From assembly GCA_039809495.1 (NCBI GenBank), contig JBDHVC010000019.1, positions 3,222 through 67,221 of the forward strand: DNA of 64,000 bases, written 5' to 3'. Both the position numbers and the translations under genes were made by a program. The notes beneath the pieces are model-generated. The model was given only the letters and a program-made list of their open reading frames with translations, did no database searches and was not told where the DNA came from. Within the stretch, counting starts at the first letter, position 1, and each line of letters starts with the position of its first letter. The DNA is from JAFLCL01 sp039809495 (GTDB taxonomy: Bacteria; Myxococcota_A; Polyangia; Polyangiales; Sandaracinaceae). Shown in pieces: positions 52,344 to 61,125 of this stretch.

Positions 52344-54157
52344 GGCGCGCCTCGACCACCCCAGCGCTCGTCCTCGCGGCGCTCCTCTCATCGAGCGCGG
52401 CGGCGCGCGCCCAGGACGCGGCGCCCGCGCAGGCGCCGGCCGACGCGCCGCGCGAGGAGCCGTCGCCGCGCGAGGACCCTCCCCACCGCGACGTCCCGCC
52501 TCCGCTCCCCGAGCCGGGCGAGCCGCCGCTCCACGCCGACGACGCGTCCTTACCCGAAGGCCACGCGCCCACGCTGAGCGTCCGCGTCACGCCCGACTCC
52601 GGGGTGATGACCGGCGACGTGATCCACTACGAGCTCAGCGTCGAGGTCCCCGAGGGCGACGACGTGAACCTGCCGCGCCAGAGCTACGCGCCGCTCGAGC
52701 TCGTCGACCAGGCGCACACGGAGTCCGTCGCGGGCGGGCGGCGGCGCTTCGTCTTCACGCTCGATCTCCTCGCGCTCGCGCCCGGCGAGGTGACGATCCC
52801 GCCGATCGCGATCCGCGTCATCACGGCGGATGGGGTCGTCGGTCGCGCCTCGACCGAGCCGCGCCAGCTGACCGTCGGCTCGCTCGTCGCGAACGAGCCG
52901 AACGCCGAGCCGAGGCCGCCGACCGATCCCGTCGTCGTCATGCAGGACGACTACACGCTCGCGTACGTCCTCGGCGCGCTCGGGCTCGTCGCGCTCGGGG
53001 CGCTCCTCGCGTGGCTCTTCCTCAGGTGGTGGCGCCGCAGGCCGAAGGAGCTCCCGCCGCCTCCGCCGCCGCGGCCCGCGCACGAGGTCGCGCTCGAGAA
53101 GCTGCTCGCGCTCCGTCGTGAGCTCCCAGACGCGCTCGCGCGTGGCGATCAGGCCCGCGTCGTCGACGGCGCCTCGGACGCCCTGCGCATGTATCTCGGG
53201 CAGCGCTTCGGCTTCAACGGGCTCGAGAGCACGACGGACGAGGTCATCCTCAAGATGCGTGAGCATCGGCTGAGCGGGATCACGAACGACGAGCTGCTCG
53301 CACTGCTCGGGGAGTGTGATCTCGTGAAGTTCGCGAAGGCGATCCCCGATCAGGCTGCGTGCGAGCGGGTGATCGACGGCGCCGAGCACATCGTGCGACG
53401 CTCGATGTTCTTCGGGAGCGCCGCCGCGCCGCCGCCACCTCCCGCGCCGGCGCCGACGATGAAGGAGCCGACACTCGCCTCGCCGGACGAGCTCCCGAGG
53501 CCGAGCCCCCTCGGCGCGGCGGCCGCGACCGACTCGAGCGCGGCTCCCGCCCGCGAGGCGCCCGCCGCCCGGGACGGAGCGCGCCCCATCCCCGTGACGA
53601 TGCCTCCGAGCGCACCCTCGGATGAGCCGATCCCAGCCACGATCCCGCCGAAGGAGCCCGTGGCGCCGACGCCGCGCGAGGCCTCGTTCACGATCCCCGA
53701 GACCCCGGCGCCGCGCGCCGAGCCGCCCGCGCGGATCCCCGAGACGCCCACGCCGCCGCCTCCCGCGGAGGTCGCCGCGAGCGCCGCGCCCGCTCCCACC
53801 ATCGAGGAGCCGAAGGGGATCGACGCCGCGAGCGAGGCGATCTGGAACGCGCTCGACGAGGCCGTCGCCGCCGACTCCCTCGTGGTCGGTGAGCTCACGG
53901 CGCGCCGCGAGGACGGCTGGCTCGTCGCGCTCGGCGAGGGGGTCTTCGGGACGCTGCCCGAGGCGCACCTCGGCGCGCTCCTTGGCGCCCATGGCGGTGC
54001 GGTCGGGGAGCGCCACGCGTTCCGCGTCGTGGCGCTCAACGTCGCGAGGCGGCGCGTCGTCCTCTCGCACCGCGACGTGGACGCCGCCGAGGAGCGCGCG
54101 CTGCTCGGCCGCGAGACGCCGCTCGGTTTCGCGGATCCCTCGAGGAGGGACCGATGA
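52340..54157 (+). CDS. Bat-operon membrane protein with BatD/DUF4381-like region and C-terminal S1-like domain
   Basis: A 605-residue protein: signal peptide (MRRASTTPALVLAALLSSSA), a Pro-rich stretch, a periplasmic beta domain (VRVTPDSGVMTGDVIHYELS), one membrane span at about 204-230 (LAYVLGALGLVALGALLAWL) followed by basic residues, a helical DUF4381-like cytoplasmic part (245-360), and a Pro/Ala/Glu-rich linker of about 140 residues. The last about 85 residues (508-590) resemble an S1 RNA-binding domain: DSLVVGELTARREDGWLVAL, GVFGTLPEAHLG, ERHAFRVVALNVARRRVVLS, HRDVDAAEERALLG. The N-terminal and central parts fit the operon; the S1-like part does not. It overlaps both neighbours by ATGA. 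Confidence 0.85.
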   Translation: MRRASTTPALVLAALLSSSAAARAQDAAPAQAPADAPREEPSPREDPPHRDVPPPLPEPGEPPLHADDASLPEGHAPTLSVRVTPDSGVMTGDVIHYELSVEVPEGDDVNLPRQSYAPLELVDQAHTESVAGGRRRFVFTLDLLALAPGEVTIPPIAIRVITADGVVGRASTEPRQLTVGSLVANEPNAEPRPPTDPVVVMQDDYTLAYVLGALGLVALGALLAWLFLRWWRRRPKELPPPPPPRPAHEVALEKLLALRRELPDALARGDQARVVDGASDALRMYLGQRFGFNGLESTTDEVILKMREHRLSGITNDELLALLGECDLVKFAKAIPDQAACERVIDGAEHIVRRSMFFGSAAAPPPPPAPAPTMKEPTLASPDELPRPSPLGAAAATDSSAAPAREAPAARDGARPIPVTMPPSAPSDEPIPATIPPKEPVAPTPREASFTIPETPAPRAEPPARIPETPTPPPPAEVAASAAPAPTIEEPKGIDAASEAIWNALDEAVAADSLVVGELTARREDGWLVALGEGVFGTLPEAHLGALLGAHGGAVGERHAFRVVALNVARRRVVLSHRDVDAAEERALLGRETPLGFADPSRRDR

Positions 54158-55269
54158 GGCGGTGGCAGGAGGTCCTCCTCGGGCTCGGCTGGGCGCTCCT
54201 CTTCCTCGTGCCCATCCTCTACGTCTCGGCGTGGGTGATCGAGCGCGTCTACGAGGTGCCGCTCGCGCCCGAGAGCTTCCGCTTCGAGCGCCCTTGGGCG
54301 GCGCTGCTCTTTCTCGCGGTGCCGCTCGTCTGGCTCGCGCGCGTCCTGCTCCGCGACGCGACCCCGCGCGTCGCCGTCTCGCGCGCGAAGGATCTCGCGG
54401 CGATCGCGCGGCCTCGGCTGCGCCAGTGGATCATGCCCGCGACGCTCGGCGCGCGCCTCGTCGCGATCTTCCTCGTCGTGATCGGGCTCATGGGGCCGCA
54501 GTCGATCCACGCGCGCGAGGACGCCGAGGTGCGAGGGATCGACATCGTGCTCGCGCTCGATCTCTCGCTCTCGATGCAGGCGAGCGACATCACGCCCAAC
54601 CGGTTCCAGGCGATGCAGGCCGTGGTCGACGACTTCATCCAGCGTCGCCCCAACGATCGCATCGGCGCGGTCGTCTTCGGCGCCGACGCCTACACGCTCC
54701 TGCCCCTCACGACCGACAAGGAGGCGCTCCGAGGCGTGATCGCGGAGCTCGAGCTCGGCAACATCGATGGCCAAGGGACGGCGATCGGGAACGCGCTCGG
54801 CGTCTCCTTGAACCGCCTGCGGCAGTCGCACGCCGCGAGTCGGGTGATCATCCTGCTCACGGACGGCGACTCGAACGCCGGCAACGTGTCGCCCGAACAG
54901 GCGGCCGAATTCGCCGCGAACATGGGCGTCAAGGTCTACACCGTCCTCATGGGCCAGAGCGACGACGCGATGGTGCAGCAGGGCTTCGATCAGGTGGGCC
55001 GGCCGATCTGGAACCGCGGTGAATTCCCGATCAACCCCACGCTGATGCGACGGATCGCGGAGCGGACCGGCGGCGAGTCCTTCCTCGTCAGCGATCGACG
55101 CTCGCTCGAGCGGAGCTTCCACACGATCCTCGATCGGCTCGAGCAGTCGGAGATCGAGGATCAGGGGCGCGTCTACGGAGAGCTCTATCCGGCGTTCGTC
55201 TGGCCCGCGCTCGGGCTGCTCGCGATCGAGTTCCTGCTCGGGACGCTCTACCTGCGGAGGTGGCCGTGA
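54154..55269 (+). CDS. batA: VWA-domain membrane protein, BatA-like
   Basis: A 371-residue protein with two N-terminal spans, a third near 95-115 (LVAIFLVVIGLMGPQSIHA), a von Willebrand A domain with MIDAS DLSLSMQASD (near 135), TDGDSNAGN, and a C-terminal span (FVWPALGLLAIEFLLGTLYL). The VWA domain faces the periplasm. Partner of the MoxR ATPase and the second VWA protein, as in Bacteroides-type bat operons. Confidence 0.9.
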   Translation: MRRWQEVLLGLGWALLFLVPILYVSAWVIERVYEVPLAPESFRFERPWAALLFLAVPLVWLARVLLRDATPRVAVSRAKDLAAIARPRLRQWIMPATLGARLVAIFLVVIGLMGPQSIHAREDAEVRGIDIVLALDLSLSMQASDITPNRFQAMQAVVDDFIQRRPNDRIGAVVFGADAYTLLPLTTDKEALRGVIAELELGNIDGQGTAIGNALGVSLNRLRQSHAASRVIILLTDGDSNAGNVSPEQAAEFAANMGVKVYTVLMGQSDDAMVQQGFDQVGRPIWNRGEFPINPTLMRRIAERTGGESFLVSDRRSLERSFHTILDRLEQSEIEDQGRVYGELYPAFVWPALGLLAIEFLLGTLYLRRWP

Positions 55270-56360
55270 GCTTCGCGCACCCCGGCATGCTCTGGCTCCT
55301 GCTCGTCGTGCCCCTCTTCGCGGGGCTCGCCTACTTCGCGTCCGTGCGGCGCGAGCGCGCCACGCGTCGGTTCGGCGATCCGCGCGTCGTCTCGAGCCTC
55401 GTCATCGGCGACGCGAGGAGGTGGAGGGCGGCGCGCGCGGTGCTCTTCACCCTCGGGCTCGCGTTCGTCCTCGTCGCGATGGCCGGGCCGGCCTACGGCA
55501 GCCGGACCCGGATCCTGCGTCGTCGCGGCGTCGACATCGTCGTCGCGCTCGACTTCTCGAAGTCCATGCTCGCGCGAGACGTGCGCCCGAGCCGCATCGA
55601 GCGAGCCAAGGCCGAGGTGCTCCGGCTCGTGGACGAGCTCGACGGGGATCGCGTCGGGGTCGTGGCGTTCGCGGGAGAGACGATCGAATTTCCGATGACG
55701 GTCGACTACGGCGCCCTCTCGCTCTTCTTTCGCGACCTCGGCCCCTACGACATGCCCGTCGGTGGGACGGCGATCGCGCGCGCCCTCGTCGCGAGCAAGC
55801 GGCTCTTCGAGCGGGCCAGCGCGCGGGCGGCGCGGCGAGCGGAGCAGGAGGAGGGGCGACCGCGATCGCGGGTCGTCATCTTGCTGACCGACGGTGAGGA
55901 TCACGAGGGTGACCCGATCGCGGCGGCCCACGAGCTCGCCGAGGCGGGGATCCGCGTCTACACGATCGGCATCGGCACCGCGACCGGCGAGCCCATCCCG
56001 ACCTACGCGCCCGACGGGACGTGGACGGGCTACCAGCGCGACGACCACGGCGAGATCATCCGCACCGCGCTCACGGAGGAGGCCGAGGCCCAGCTCCGGC
56101 AGATCGCCGAGATCACCGGCGGCCGCTACTACGCGGCCGGACGGGGCGGCGTCGGCGTCGACCAGATCCGCGGTGACATCCGGCGCATGCACCAAGACGA
56201 GCAGCGCTCGCGCCGGGTGACGGTACAAGAGGGGCGCTACGCTCTCTTCCTCGTGCCGGGCTTCTTGCTGCTCGTGCTCGAGGCGCTCTTGCCGGACGCC
56301 TGGATCGGCGCGCTTCGTCGTCGACGCCCGACCAAGCCCGCGAAAGGAACGAAGCCGTGA
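55266..56360 (+). CDS. batB: VWA-domain membrane protein, BatB-like
   Basis: A 364-residue protein with two N-terminal spans, a VWA domain with MIDAS DFSKSMLARD, GGTAIARAL and LTDGEDHEGDP, and a C-terminal span (ALFLVPGFLLLVLEALLPDA). GTG at 55266 is preferred over the in-frame GTG at 55260 because it forms the GTGA overlap found throughout the operon and has GGAGG 5 bases upstream. About 150-165 residues of VWA core match the preceding gene, suggesting an old duplication. Confidence 0.89.
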   Translation: MSFAHPGMLWLLLVVPLFAGLAYFASVRRERATRRFGDPRVVSSLVIGDARRWRAARAVLFTLGLAFVLVAMAGPAYGSRTRILRRRGVDIVVALDFSKSMLARDVRPSRIERAKAEVLRLVDELDGDRVGVVAFAGETIEFPMTVDYGALSLFFRDLGPYDMPVGGTAIARALVASKRLFERASARAARRAEQEEGRPRSRVVILLTDGEDHEGDPIAAAHELAEAGIRVYTIGIGTATGEPIPTYAPDGTWTGYQRDDHGEIIRTALTEEAEAQLRQIAEITGGRYYAAGRGGVGVDQIRGDIRRMHQDEQRSRRVTVQEGRYALFLVPGFLLLVLEALLPDAWIGALRRRRPTKPAKGTKP

Positions 56361-57400
56361 ACGAACCCCCTCGCCGCCTCGCGCCGCCGCTCCTGCTCGC
56401 GACCGTGGCCGCGCTCGCGACGCTCACGCCGACGCGGGCGCTCGCGTGGGACTGGCTCCGCTCCGAGAACGGCCACGTGCGCGAGGGCAACGAGGCGCTG
56501 CGCTCCGGCGACGCGCAGACCGCGCTCGCGGAGTACGACCGCGCGGCCGCCGAGCTCCCGTCGGAGCCCGGCGTCTCGTTGAACCGCGGGCTCGCGCTGC
56601 TCGCGGCGGGGCAGCACGAGGACGCGCGCCAGGCGCTCGTGCGCGCGACGGAGCCGCCTGCACCGCGCGAGATGCGGGCCGCCGCGTTCTACGATCTCGG
56701 GCTCTCGTTCTACCAGGAGGCGGACGCCGCCGCGGGCGCGAACGATCACGCGCGCGCGCGGCAGCTCTTCGGTCAGGCGGCGGAGCAATTCCGCCAGTCG
56801 CTCCGCGCCGTGCCGGGAAACCGCGACGCCGGCTGGAACCTCGAGCTCGCGCTCCGGCGAGAGACCCAAGAGCAGGAGCAGCAAGAGCAGCAAGAGCAGC
56901 AGCAACAACAGCAACAACAACAGCAACAACAACAGCAACAACAGCAACAGCAACAACAGCAGGATCAGCAACAACAGCAGCAGGACCAGCAGCAGCAGGA
57001 TCAGCAACAACAGCAGCAGGACCAGCAACAGCAGCAGGACCAGCAACAGCAGCAGGACCAGCAACAACAGCAGCAGGACCAGCAGCAGCAGGACCAGCAA
57101 CAGCAGCAGGATCAGCAGCAGCAGGACCAGCAACAGCAGCAAGACCAGCAGGGCCAGCAGCAGGACGCGCAGCAACAGCAAGGCCAGCAACACGGTCAAG
57201 AGGGCCAGCAGCCCGAGCAGCCTGGGAGCGAGCAGGATCGCTCGACGGATGAGGACGCGACGGGCACGATGGATCGCTCGCTCCCGCCCGATCAACGACG
57301 CGTGCTCGACGCCCTGCGCGACAGCGAAGAGAACCTCGACCGAGCGCGCGCGCGCGCGCGAGGGCAGCGAGAACAGCGCCGCCCCGCGCAGGACTGGTGA
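56357..57400 (+). CDS. TPR protein with long Gln-rich tract, BatC-like
   Basis: A 347-residue exported protein. A signal peptide (LLLATVAALATLTPTRALA) is followed by TPR-type repeats at about 40-165 (GNEALRSGDAQTALAEYDRA; AAFYDLGLSFYQEADAA; QAAEQFRQSLRAVPGNRDAG). From about residue 172 to 290 the sequence is mostly Gln with interspersed Asp and Glu (QQQQDQ units), then a mixed acidic-basic tail. GTG at 56357 overlaps batB as GTGA. The Gln tract should be an extended or aggregating linker in the periplasm; its function is unknown. Confidence 0.85.
   Translation: MNEPPRRLAPPLLLATVAALATLTPTRALAWDWLRSENGHVREGNEALRSGDAQTALAEYDRAAAELPSEPGVSLNRGLALLAAGQHEDARQALVRATEPPAPREMRAAAFYDLGLSFYQEADAAAGANDHARARQLFGQAAEQFRQSLRAVPGNRDAGWNLELALRRETQEQEQQEQQEQQQQQQQQQQQQQQQQQQQQQQDQQQQQQDQQQQDQQQQQQDQQQQQDQQQQQDQQQQQQDQQQQDQQQQQDQQQQDQQQQQDQQGQQQDAQQQQGQQHGQEGQQPEQPGSEQDRSTDEDATGTMDRSLPPDQRRVLDALRDSEENLDRARARARGQREQRRPAQDW
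56871..57200 (+). repeat. CAG/CAA low-complexity tract
   Basis: About 330 bases of imperfect CAG/CAA trinucleotides with interspersed GAC/GAT codons coding the Gln/Asp-rich tract. CAG and CAA are mixed and the Asp positions vary, so it is not a pure microsatellite, which argues for selection on the amino acids rather than simple slippage. Confidence 0.85.
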
Positions 57401-57406
57401 TCCGGG

Positions 57407-59329
57407 ATGCAGCGACTCGCCTCGAGGCGTTGGCTTCACCGGTGTCGCGCGGCGGCTCTCTGTGCCGCTGCGCTCGGCGTCGTCACGCTCTTCGGCGCGA
57501 AGGCGCGCGCGCAGACGGGCTCGTGCGAGCTTCGCGTCGAGACGACGACGCCGGCCGTCGGCCAGCCCTTTCGGATCGAGGTGATGTGCCGAGGCCAGGG
57601 CGCGGAGCTCGGCGCTCCGGAGATCGATCTCTCGGCGTTCGACGTCATGAGTCGGCAGGCCACGCAGCCGATGCAGTTCTCGTTCGGCTTCGGCGGCCAG
57701 CGCCAGATGATCGAGAGCAGCTCGCGGCTGGTCGTCCTCGCGAGCGCACGACGCGAGGGGAGCTACCAGGTGGGTCCGGCGACGGTCGCGCTCGGCGGCC
57801 AGCGGCTCACGAGCAACGCCGTCACCGTCTCGGTCGGTGGGGCGGGCGCTTCGGGGGGACCGGGGGCGGTGACGGGCCCCGGGACCTCCACGCCCCCGGC
57901 GGCGCCCATCGACACGTCGCCGCCGTCGGGCCCGCTCGATGGGGCCGTCTACGACGATCAGGCCTTCCTTCGCACGGTCGTGGACCGACGCGAGGCGATC
58001 GTCGGCCAGCAGGTGACGGTCACCTTCTACCTCTACGTCCGCTCGCTCGCGGCCCAGCCGCAGATCACGCAGCAGCCGGCGACCGATGGCTTCTGGGTCC
58101 ACGATCTCCTCGATCGCAGCGCGACGCCGGAGCCCGTCGCGCAGCGCGTCGGCGGCGCCAGCTTTCGCGTCTACACGCTGCGTCGTCTCGCGGCGTTCCC
58201 GCTGCGCGAGGGGGAGCTCTCGATCGGGACGATGGAGATGCAGGTGCCCATCGGGAGCCCGATCGACGTGATCTTCGGCTCCTCGCAGGGGGTGCTCACG
58301 CGGACGAGCACGCCGGTGACGATCACGGTGCACGCGCCGCCCGCTGGCGCCGCGCCGGGGATGCCAGTTCACGTGGGCACGCTCGCCGCCGAGGCGACGC
58401 TCGATCGGGCGCAGGTGCCCACGGGCGACGCCGTGACGCTGGAGCTCCACCTGAGCGGGGTCGGCCAGGTCGATGCGATCCCGACGCCTCGCGTGCAGGC
58501 CGACGGGCTGCGTGTCCTCCAGCCGGAGGTGCAGTATCGAACGACGGTGGATCGCGAGCGCGTCGGCGGCGATCGACGCATCCGCTGGCTCATCGTGCCC
58601 GAGCGGGCGGGGGACTACACGCTCGGGCCGTTCCGCTGGGCGGTCTTCGATCCGAGCGCCGGCGCGTGGAGCGTCGTCGAGGCGTCCGCGCTCCGCCTGA
58701 CCGCCGTCGGGAACGCGACGACCCCGGCCGCGCCGCCATCGGGGGGCTCGTCCTCCGCCGACGCCTCGGGCGCGAGCCCGGAGCAGACGGGGGAGAGCGT
58801 CGCGTTCGGCCCCGTGCGGACGACCTCGTCCTTCACGCGCCGCGCGACGCGGCTCGCCTCCTCGTGGTGGTACGAGGTCGCGCTCCTCGTCGGACCGCTC
58901 GCGATCGTCGTCACGCTCCTCGTCTTCGCCGGGCGCCGCCGGAGCGCTCGCCGCGCCAAGGCGGGCGCCTCGGATCGGGCGACCCGTGAGGCGCGCGCCC
59001 TGCTCGGCGACGCTCGCGCCGCGATCGCGTCGAGCGACACGCGCGCGTTCTATGCCGCGATCACGCAGGCGCTCCGGCGCATCGTCGAGATCCGCCTCGA
59101 GCGCGCGATCGGGAGCCTCACGCACGCCCAGCTTCGGCGCGATCTCGTCGACGCGGGCATGGACGCGGCGCTCGCGGAGCGGGTGAAGGAGGAGCTCGAG
59201 GGCGCGGAGATGGCGCGGTTCTCGGCCGCGGGAGGAGAGCCGAAGGAGATGGACGCGGCGCTCGCGCGGAGCCAGGCGCTCTTCGCGGCGCTCGAGCGGT
59301 TCACGCCTCGCGAGGAGGAGGACGCGTGA
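57407..59329 (+). CDS. batD: BatD-like exported protein
   Basis: A 640-residue protein with a signal peptide (about 1-36, ending KARAQ), repeated beta-sandwich domains characteristic of BatD (CELRVETTTPAVGQPFRIEV; DRREAIVGQQVTVTFYLYVR; TLDRAQVPTGDAVTLELHLS), a Ser/Gly/Pro-rich linker, one membrane span near 487-505 (EVALLVGPLAIVVTLLVFAG) and a cytoplasmic helical tail with DARAAIASSDTRAFYAAITQ. Substrate unknown; it is a core Bat component linked to oxygen tolerance in Bacteroides. Confidence 0.86.
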   Translation: MQRLASRRWLHRCRAAALCAAALGVVTLFGAKARAQTGSCELRVETTTPAVGQPFRIEVMCRGQGAELGAPEIDLSAFDVMSRQATQPMQFSFGFGGQRQMIESSSRLVVLASARREGSYQVGPATVALGGQRLTSNAVTVSVGGAGASGGPGAVTGPGTSTPPAAPIDTSPPSGPLDGAVYDDQAFLRTVVDRREAIVGQQVTVTFYLYVRSLAAQPQITQQPATDGFWVHDLLDRSATPEPVAQRVGGASFRVYTLRRLAAFPLREGELSIGTMEMQVPIGSPIDVIFGSSQGVLTRTSTPVTITVHAPPAGAAPGMPVHVGTLAAEATLDRAQVPTGDAVTLELHLSGVGQVDAIPTPRVQADGLRVLQPEVQYRTTVDRERVGGDRRIRWLIVPERAGDYTLGPFRWAVFDPSAGAWSVVEASALRLTAVGNATTPAAPPSGGSSSADASGASPEQTGESVAFGPVRTTSSFTRRATRLASSWWYEVALLVGPLAIVVTLLVFAGRRRSARRAKAGASDRATREARALLGDARAAIASSDTRAFYAAITQALRRIVEIRLERAIGSLTHAQLRRDLVDAGMDAALAERVKEELEGAEMARFSAAGGEPKEMDAALARSQALFAALERFTPREEEDA

Positions 59330-60138
59330 TGACGCCGGCTCATCGAGCCGACCTGGCTCGCGTCCTCGCCGCGCTCGTCGTCGCGCTCGTCGTCGCGCTC
59401 GCGACCTCGGGGGCGCGCGCGCAGTCCTTCGACACCCTCTTTCGCGAGGGGAACGAGGCGTTCTTCCGCGGCGACTACCGGACGGCCGCTGCTCGATACG
59501 AGACGCTCGTCGAGGCGGGTGTCGACGATCCCGACGTCGACTTCAACCTCGGCGCGAGCTACGCGCGCGAGGGGCGTCATGGGCACGCGATCGTCGCGTT
59601 CGAGCGTGCGATCCGCCTGCGCCCGTCGGACTCCGCGGCGCGCGCGGCGCTCGACGCCAGCCGCGCGATCGTCGCGCGGCGGCAGGCGGAGCGAGAGGGA
59701 GAGGCGGTCGTGGACGAGGGAGCGCCGCTCGGCGAGACGCTCTTCTCCTTCCTCTCGGAGGACCAGCTCGCGCTCGTCGTGCTCGCGCTCGACGCGCTCG
59801 CGTCGATCGTCTTGTTGGCGCTCTTCTTCGTCGAGCGCGAGCGCGCGCGGATCGGCCTCGGCGTCGCCGCGCCCTTGCTGCTCGCGCTCCTCGCGGCGAC
59901 GGGGGGAGGGCTCCTCTCGCGCCGCGGGGCCTTCTCGGCGGGGCCGCCCGCGGTCATCGTCGCCGACGACGCGATCCTCCGCGAGGGGCCGCGCGCGGAC
60001 GCGAGCGCGCGCGGACGCGGGCTCGAGGGGGAGCGAGTCGAGGTCATCGGTCGGGACGGCGCGTGGGCGCGGGTCCGCCTCTCGGGAGGGCGCGAGGGCT
60101 GGGTCGTCGCCGACGACGTCGTCGAGCTGGGGCGCTAG
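59329..60138 (+). CDS. batE: BatE-like TPR and SH3 membrane protein
   Basis: A 269-residue protein: signal peptide or first span, TPR repeats (LFREGNEAFFRGDYRTAAAR; VDDPDVDFNLGASYAREGRH), two spans (LALVVLALDALASIVLLAL and LGVAAPLLLALLAATGGGLL) and a bacterial SH3 domain (ILREGPRADASARGRGLEGE; GAWARVRLSGGREGWVVADD). ATG at 59329 overlaps the batD stop by one base; GTG at 59326 is possible. It ends the Bat operon. Confidence 0.86.
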   Translation: MTPAHRADLARVLAALVVALVVALATSGARAQSFDTLFREGNEAFFRGDYRTAAARYETLVEAGVDDPDVDFNLGASYAREGRHGHAIVAFERAIRLRPSDSAARAALDASRAIVARRQAEREGEAVVDEGAPLGETLFSFLSEDQLALVVLALDALASIVLLALFFVERERARIGLGVAAPLLLALLAATGGGLLSRRGAFSAGPPAVIVADDAILREGPRADASARGRGLEGERVEVIGRDGAWARVRLSGGREGWVVADDVVELGR

Positions 60139-60191
60139 CGGGACGCGCTTTGGGCGATGCGCCGCCAGGGCGCTTCGCGTAGGCTCGCCGC

Positions 60192-61118
60192 GTGGTCGCG
60201 TCGTCGTTCGAGGTCACGGTTCACCCAGGCATCGCTCACGTCGAGCGCGTTCGCGGCGCGGGCTCGCACGAGCGCGGGGGCGCCCTGCTCGTCGAGGTGC
60301 CGCACGGCGCGGACGAGCGCGCGCACTACGACGCGCTCCGCGCGCGTCTCTTTGGCGAATTTCCCGAGGATCTCCACGAATTCTTCCACTCGAACACCGA
60401 CGTCGGGGCGTGGCAGTACGGTCGGCGCGTGGCCGAATTGCTCGTCGAACGCCGTCCGTCGCTGAGCGTCACGCTGATCCGGTCGCTGATCCCGAGGACC
60501 TTCATCGACTGTAACCGCGTCGAGGACGCGATCGCCGCGGGCGCGATCACGGCGGCCATCCCGCCGTACGTGCGGAGCGCCGAGGACGTCGCGCTCCTGC
60601 GCTCGCTCCACCGCGCGTACGTCGCGATCGCCGAGGCCGCCTACCGCGAGACCTGTGAGGCGGGGGGCTTCGCGCTCAGCCCGCACACCTACGGGCGCTA
60701 TGAGCTGCCGATCGAGGCCATCGACGATCGGATCGTCGAGCGGCTGCGCGCGTGCCACGCGCCGGACGTCCTCGCGACGCTCTCCGTTCGCCCCGAGATC
60801 GACCTGCTCACGCGGCGCATCGACGGATCGAGGTGGGCGCCGGCGGCGCTCGTGGACGATCTCCTCGCGACGCTCGGCGCGAGCGGCTTCGCGTCGAGCG
60901 AGGGCGAGGTCTATCAGCTCGCGCCGAGCACGCAGGGAGCGCGCTGGGCGGAGCGCTACCCGACGCAGGTGCTCGTGCTCGAGGTCCGGCGCGATCTGCT
61001 CGTCGAGCGCTACGAGCCACTCGGTCCGATGCGCGTCGACGACGCCCTCGTGACCCGCGTCGCGAGCCCGCTCGCGGACGCGATCGACCGCGCGATGGAC
61101 CGCCTCGTGCCTGCGTGA
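60192..61118 (+). CDS. N-formylglutamate amidohydrolase-like protein
   Basis: A 308-residue cytoplasmic protein of the FGase (PF05013-like) fold: LLVEVPHGADERAHYDALRA gives the conserved PHG metal motif, FHSNTDVGAWQYGRRVAELL and FIDCNRVEDAI the DxNR-type motif. FGase family members hydrolyse N-formylglutamate or act on other small acyl amides; the C-terminal LEVRRDLLVERYEPLGPMRV matches the last family motif (E in a helix-strand). The GTG at 60192 is the only start in position; a TAGGCT at 60180-60185 directly upstream would make the transcript nearly leaderless. Converges on the next gene. Confidence 0.75.
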   Translation: MVASSFEVTVHPGIAHVERVRGAGSHERGGALLVEVPHGADERAHYDALRARLFGEFPEDLHEFFHSNTDVGAWQYGRRVAELLVERRPSLSVTLIRSLIPRTFIDCNRVEDAIAAGAITAAIPPYVRSAEDVALLRSLHRAYVAIAEAAYRETCEAGGFALSPHTYGRYELPIEAIDDRIVERLRACHAPDVLATLSVRPEIDLLTRRIDGSRWAPAALVDDLLATLGASGFASSEGEVYQLAPSTQGARWAERYPTQVLVLEVRRDLLVERYEPLGPMRVDDALVTRVASPLADAIDRAMDRLVPA

Positions 61119-61125
61119 CGCGCCG

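Noticed and set aside
56871..57200. A CRISPR or tandem-repeat array
   Set aside because: The repeat is a three-base codon repeat inside an open frame, with no spacer structure.
60150..60191. Firm promoter for the FGase-like gene
   Set aside because: TAGGCT is present but no -35 at suitable distance; mentioned only in the gene entry.
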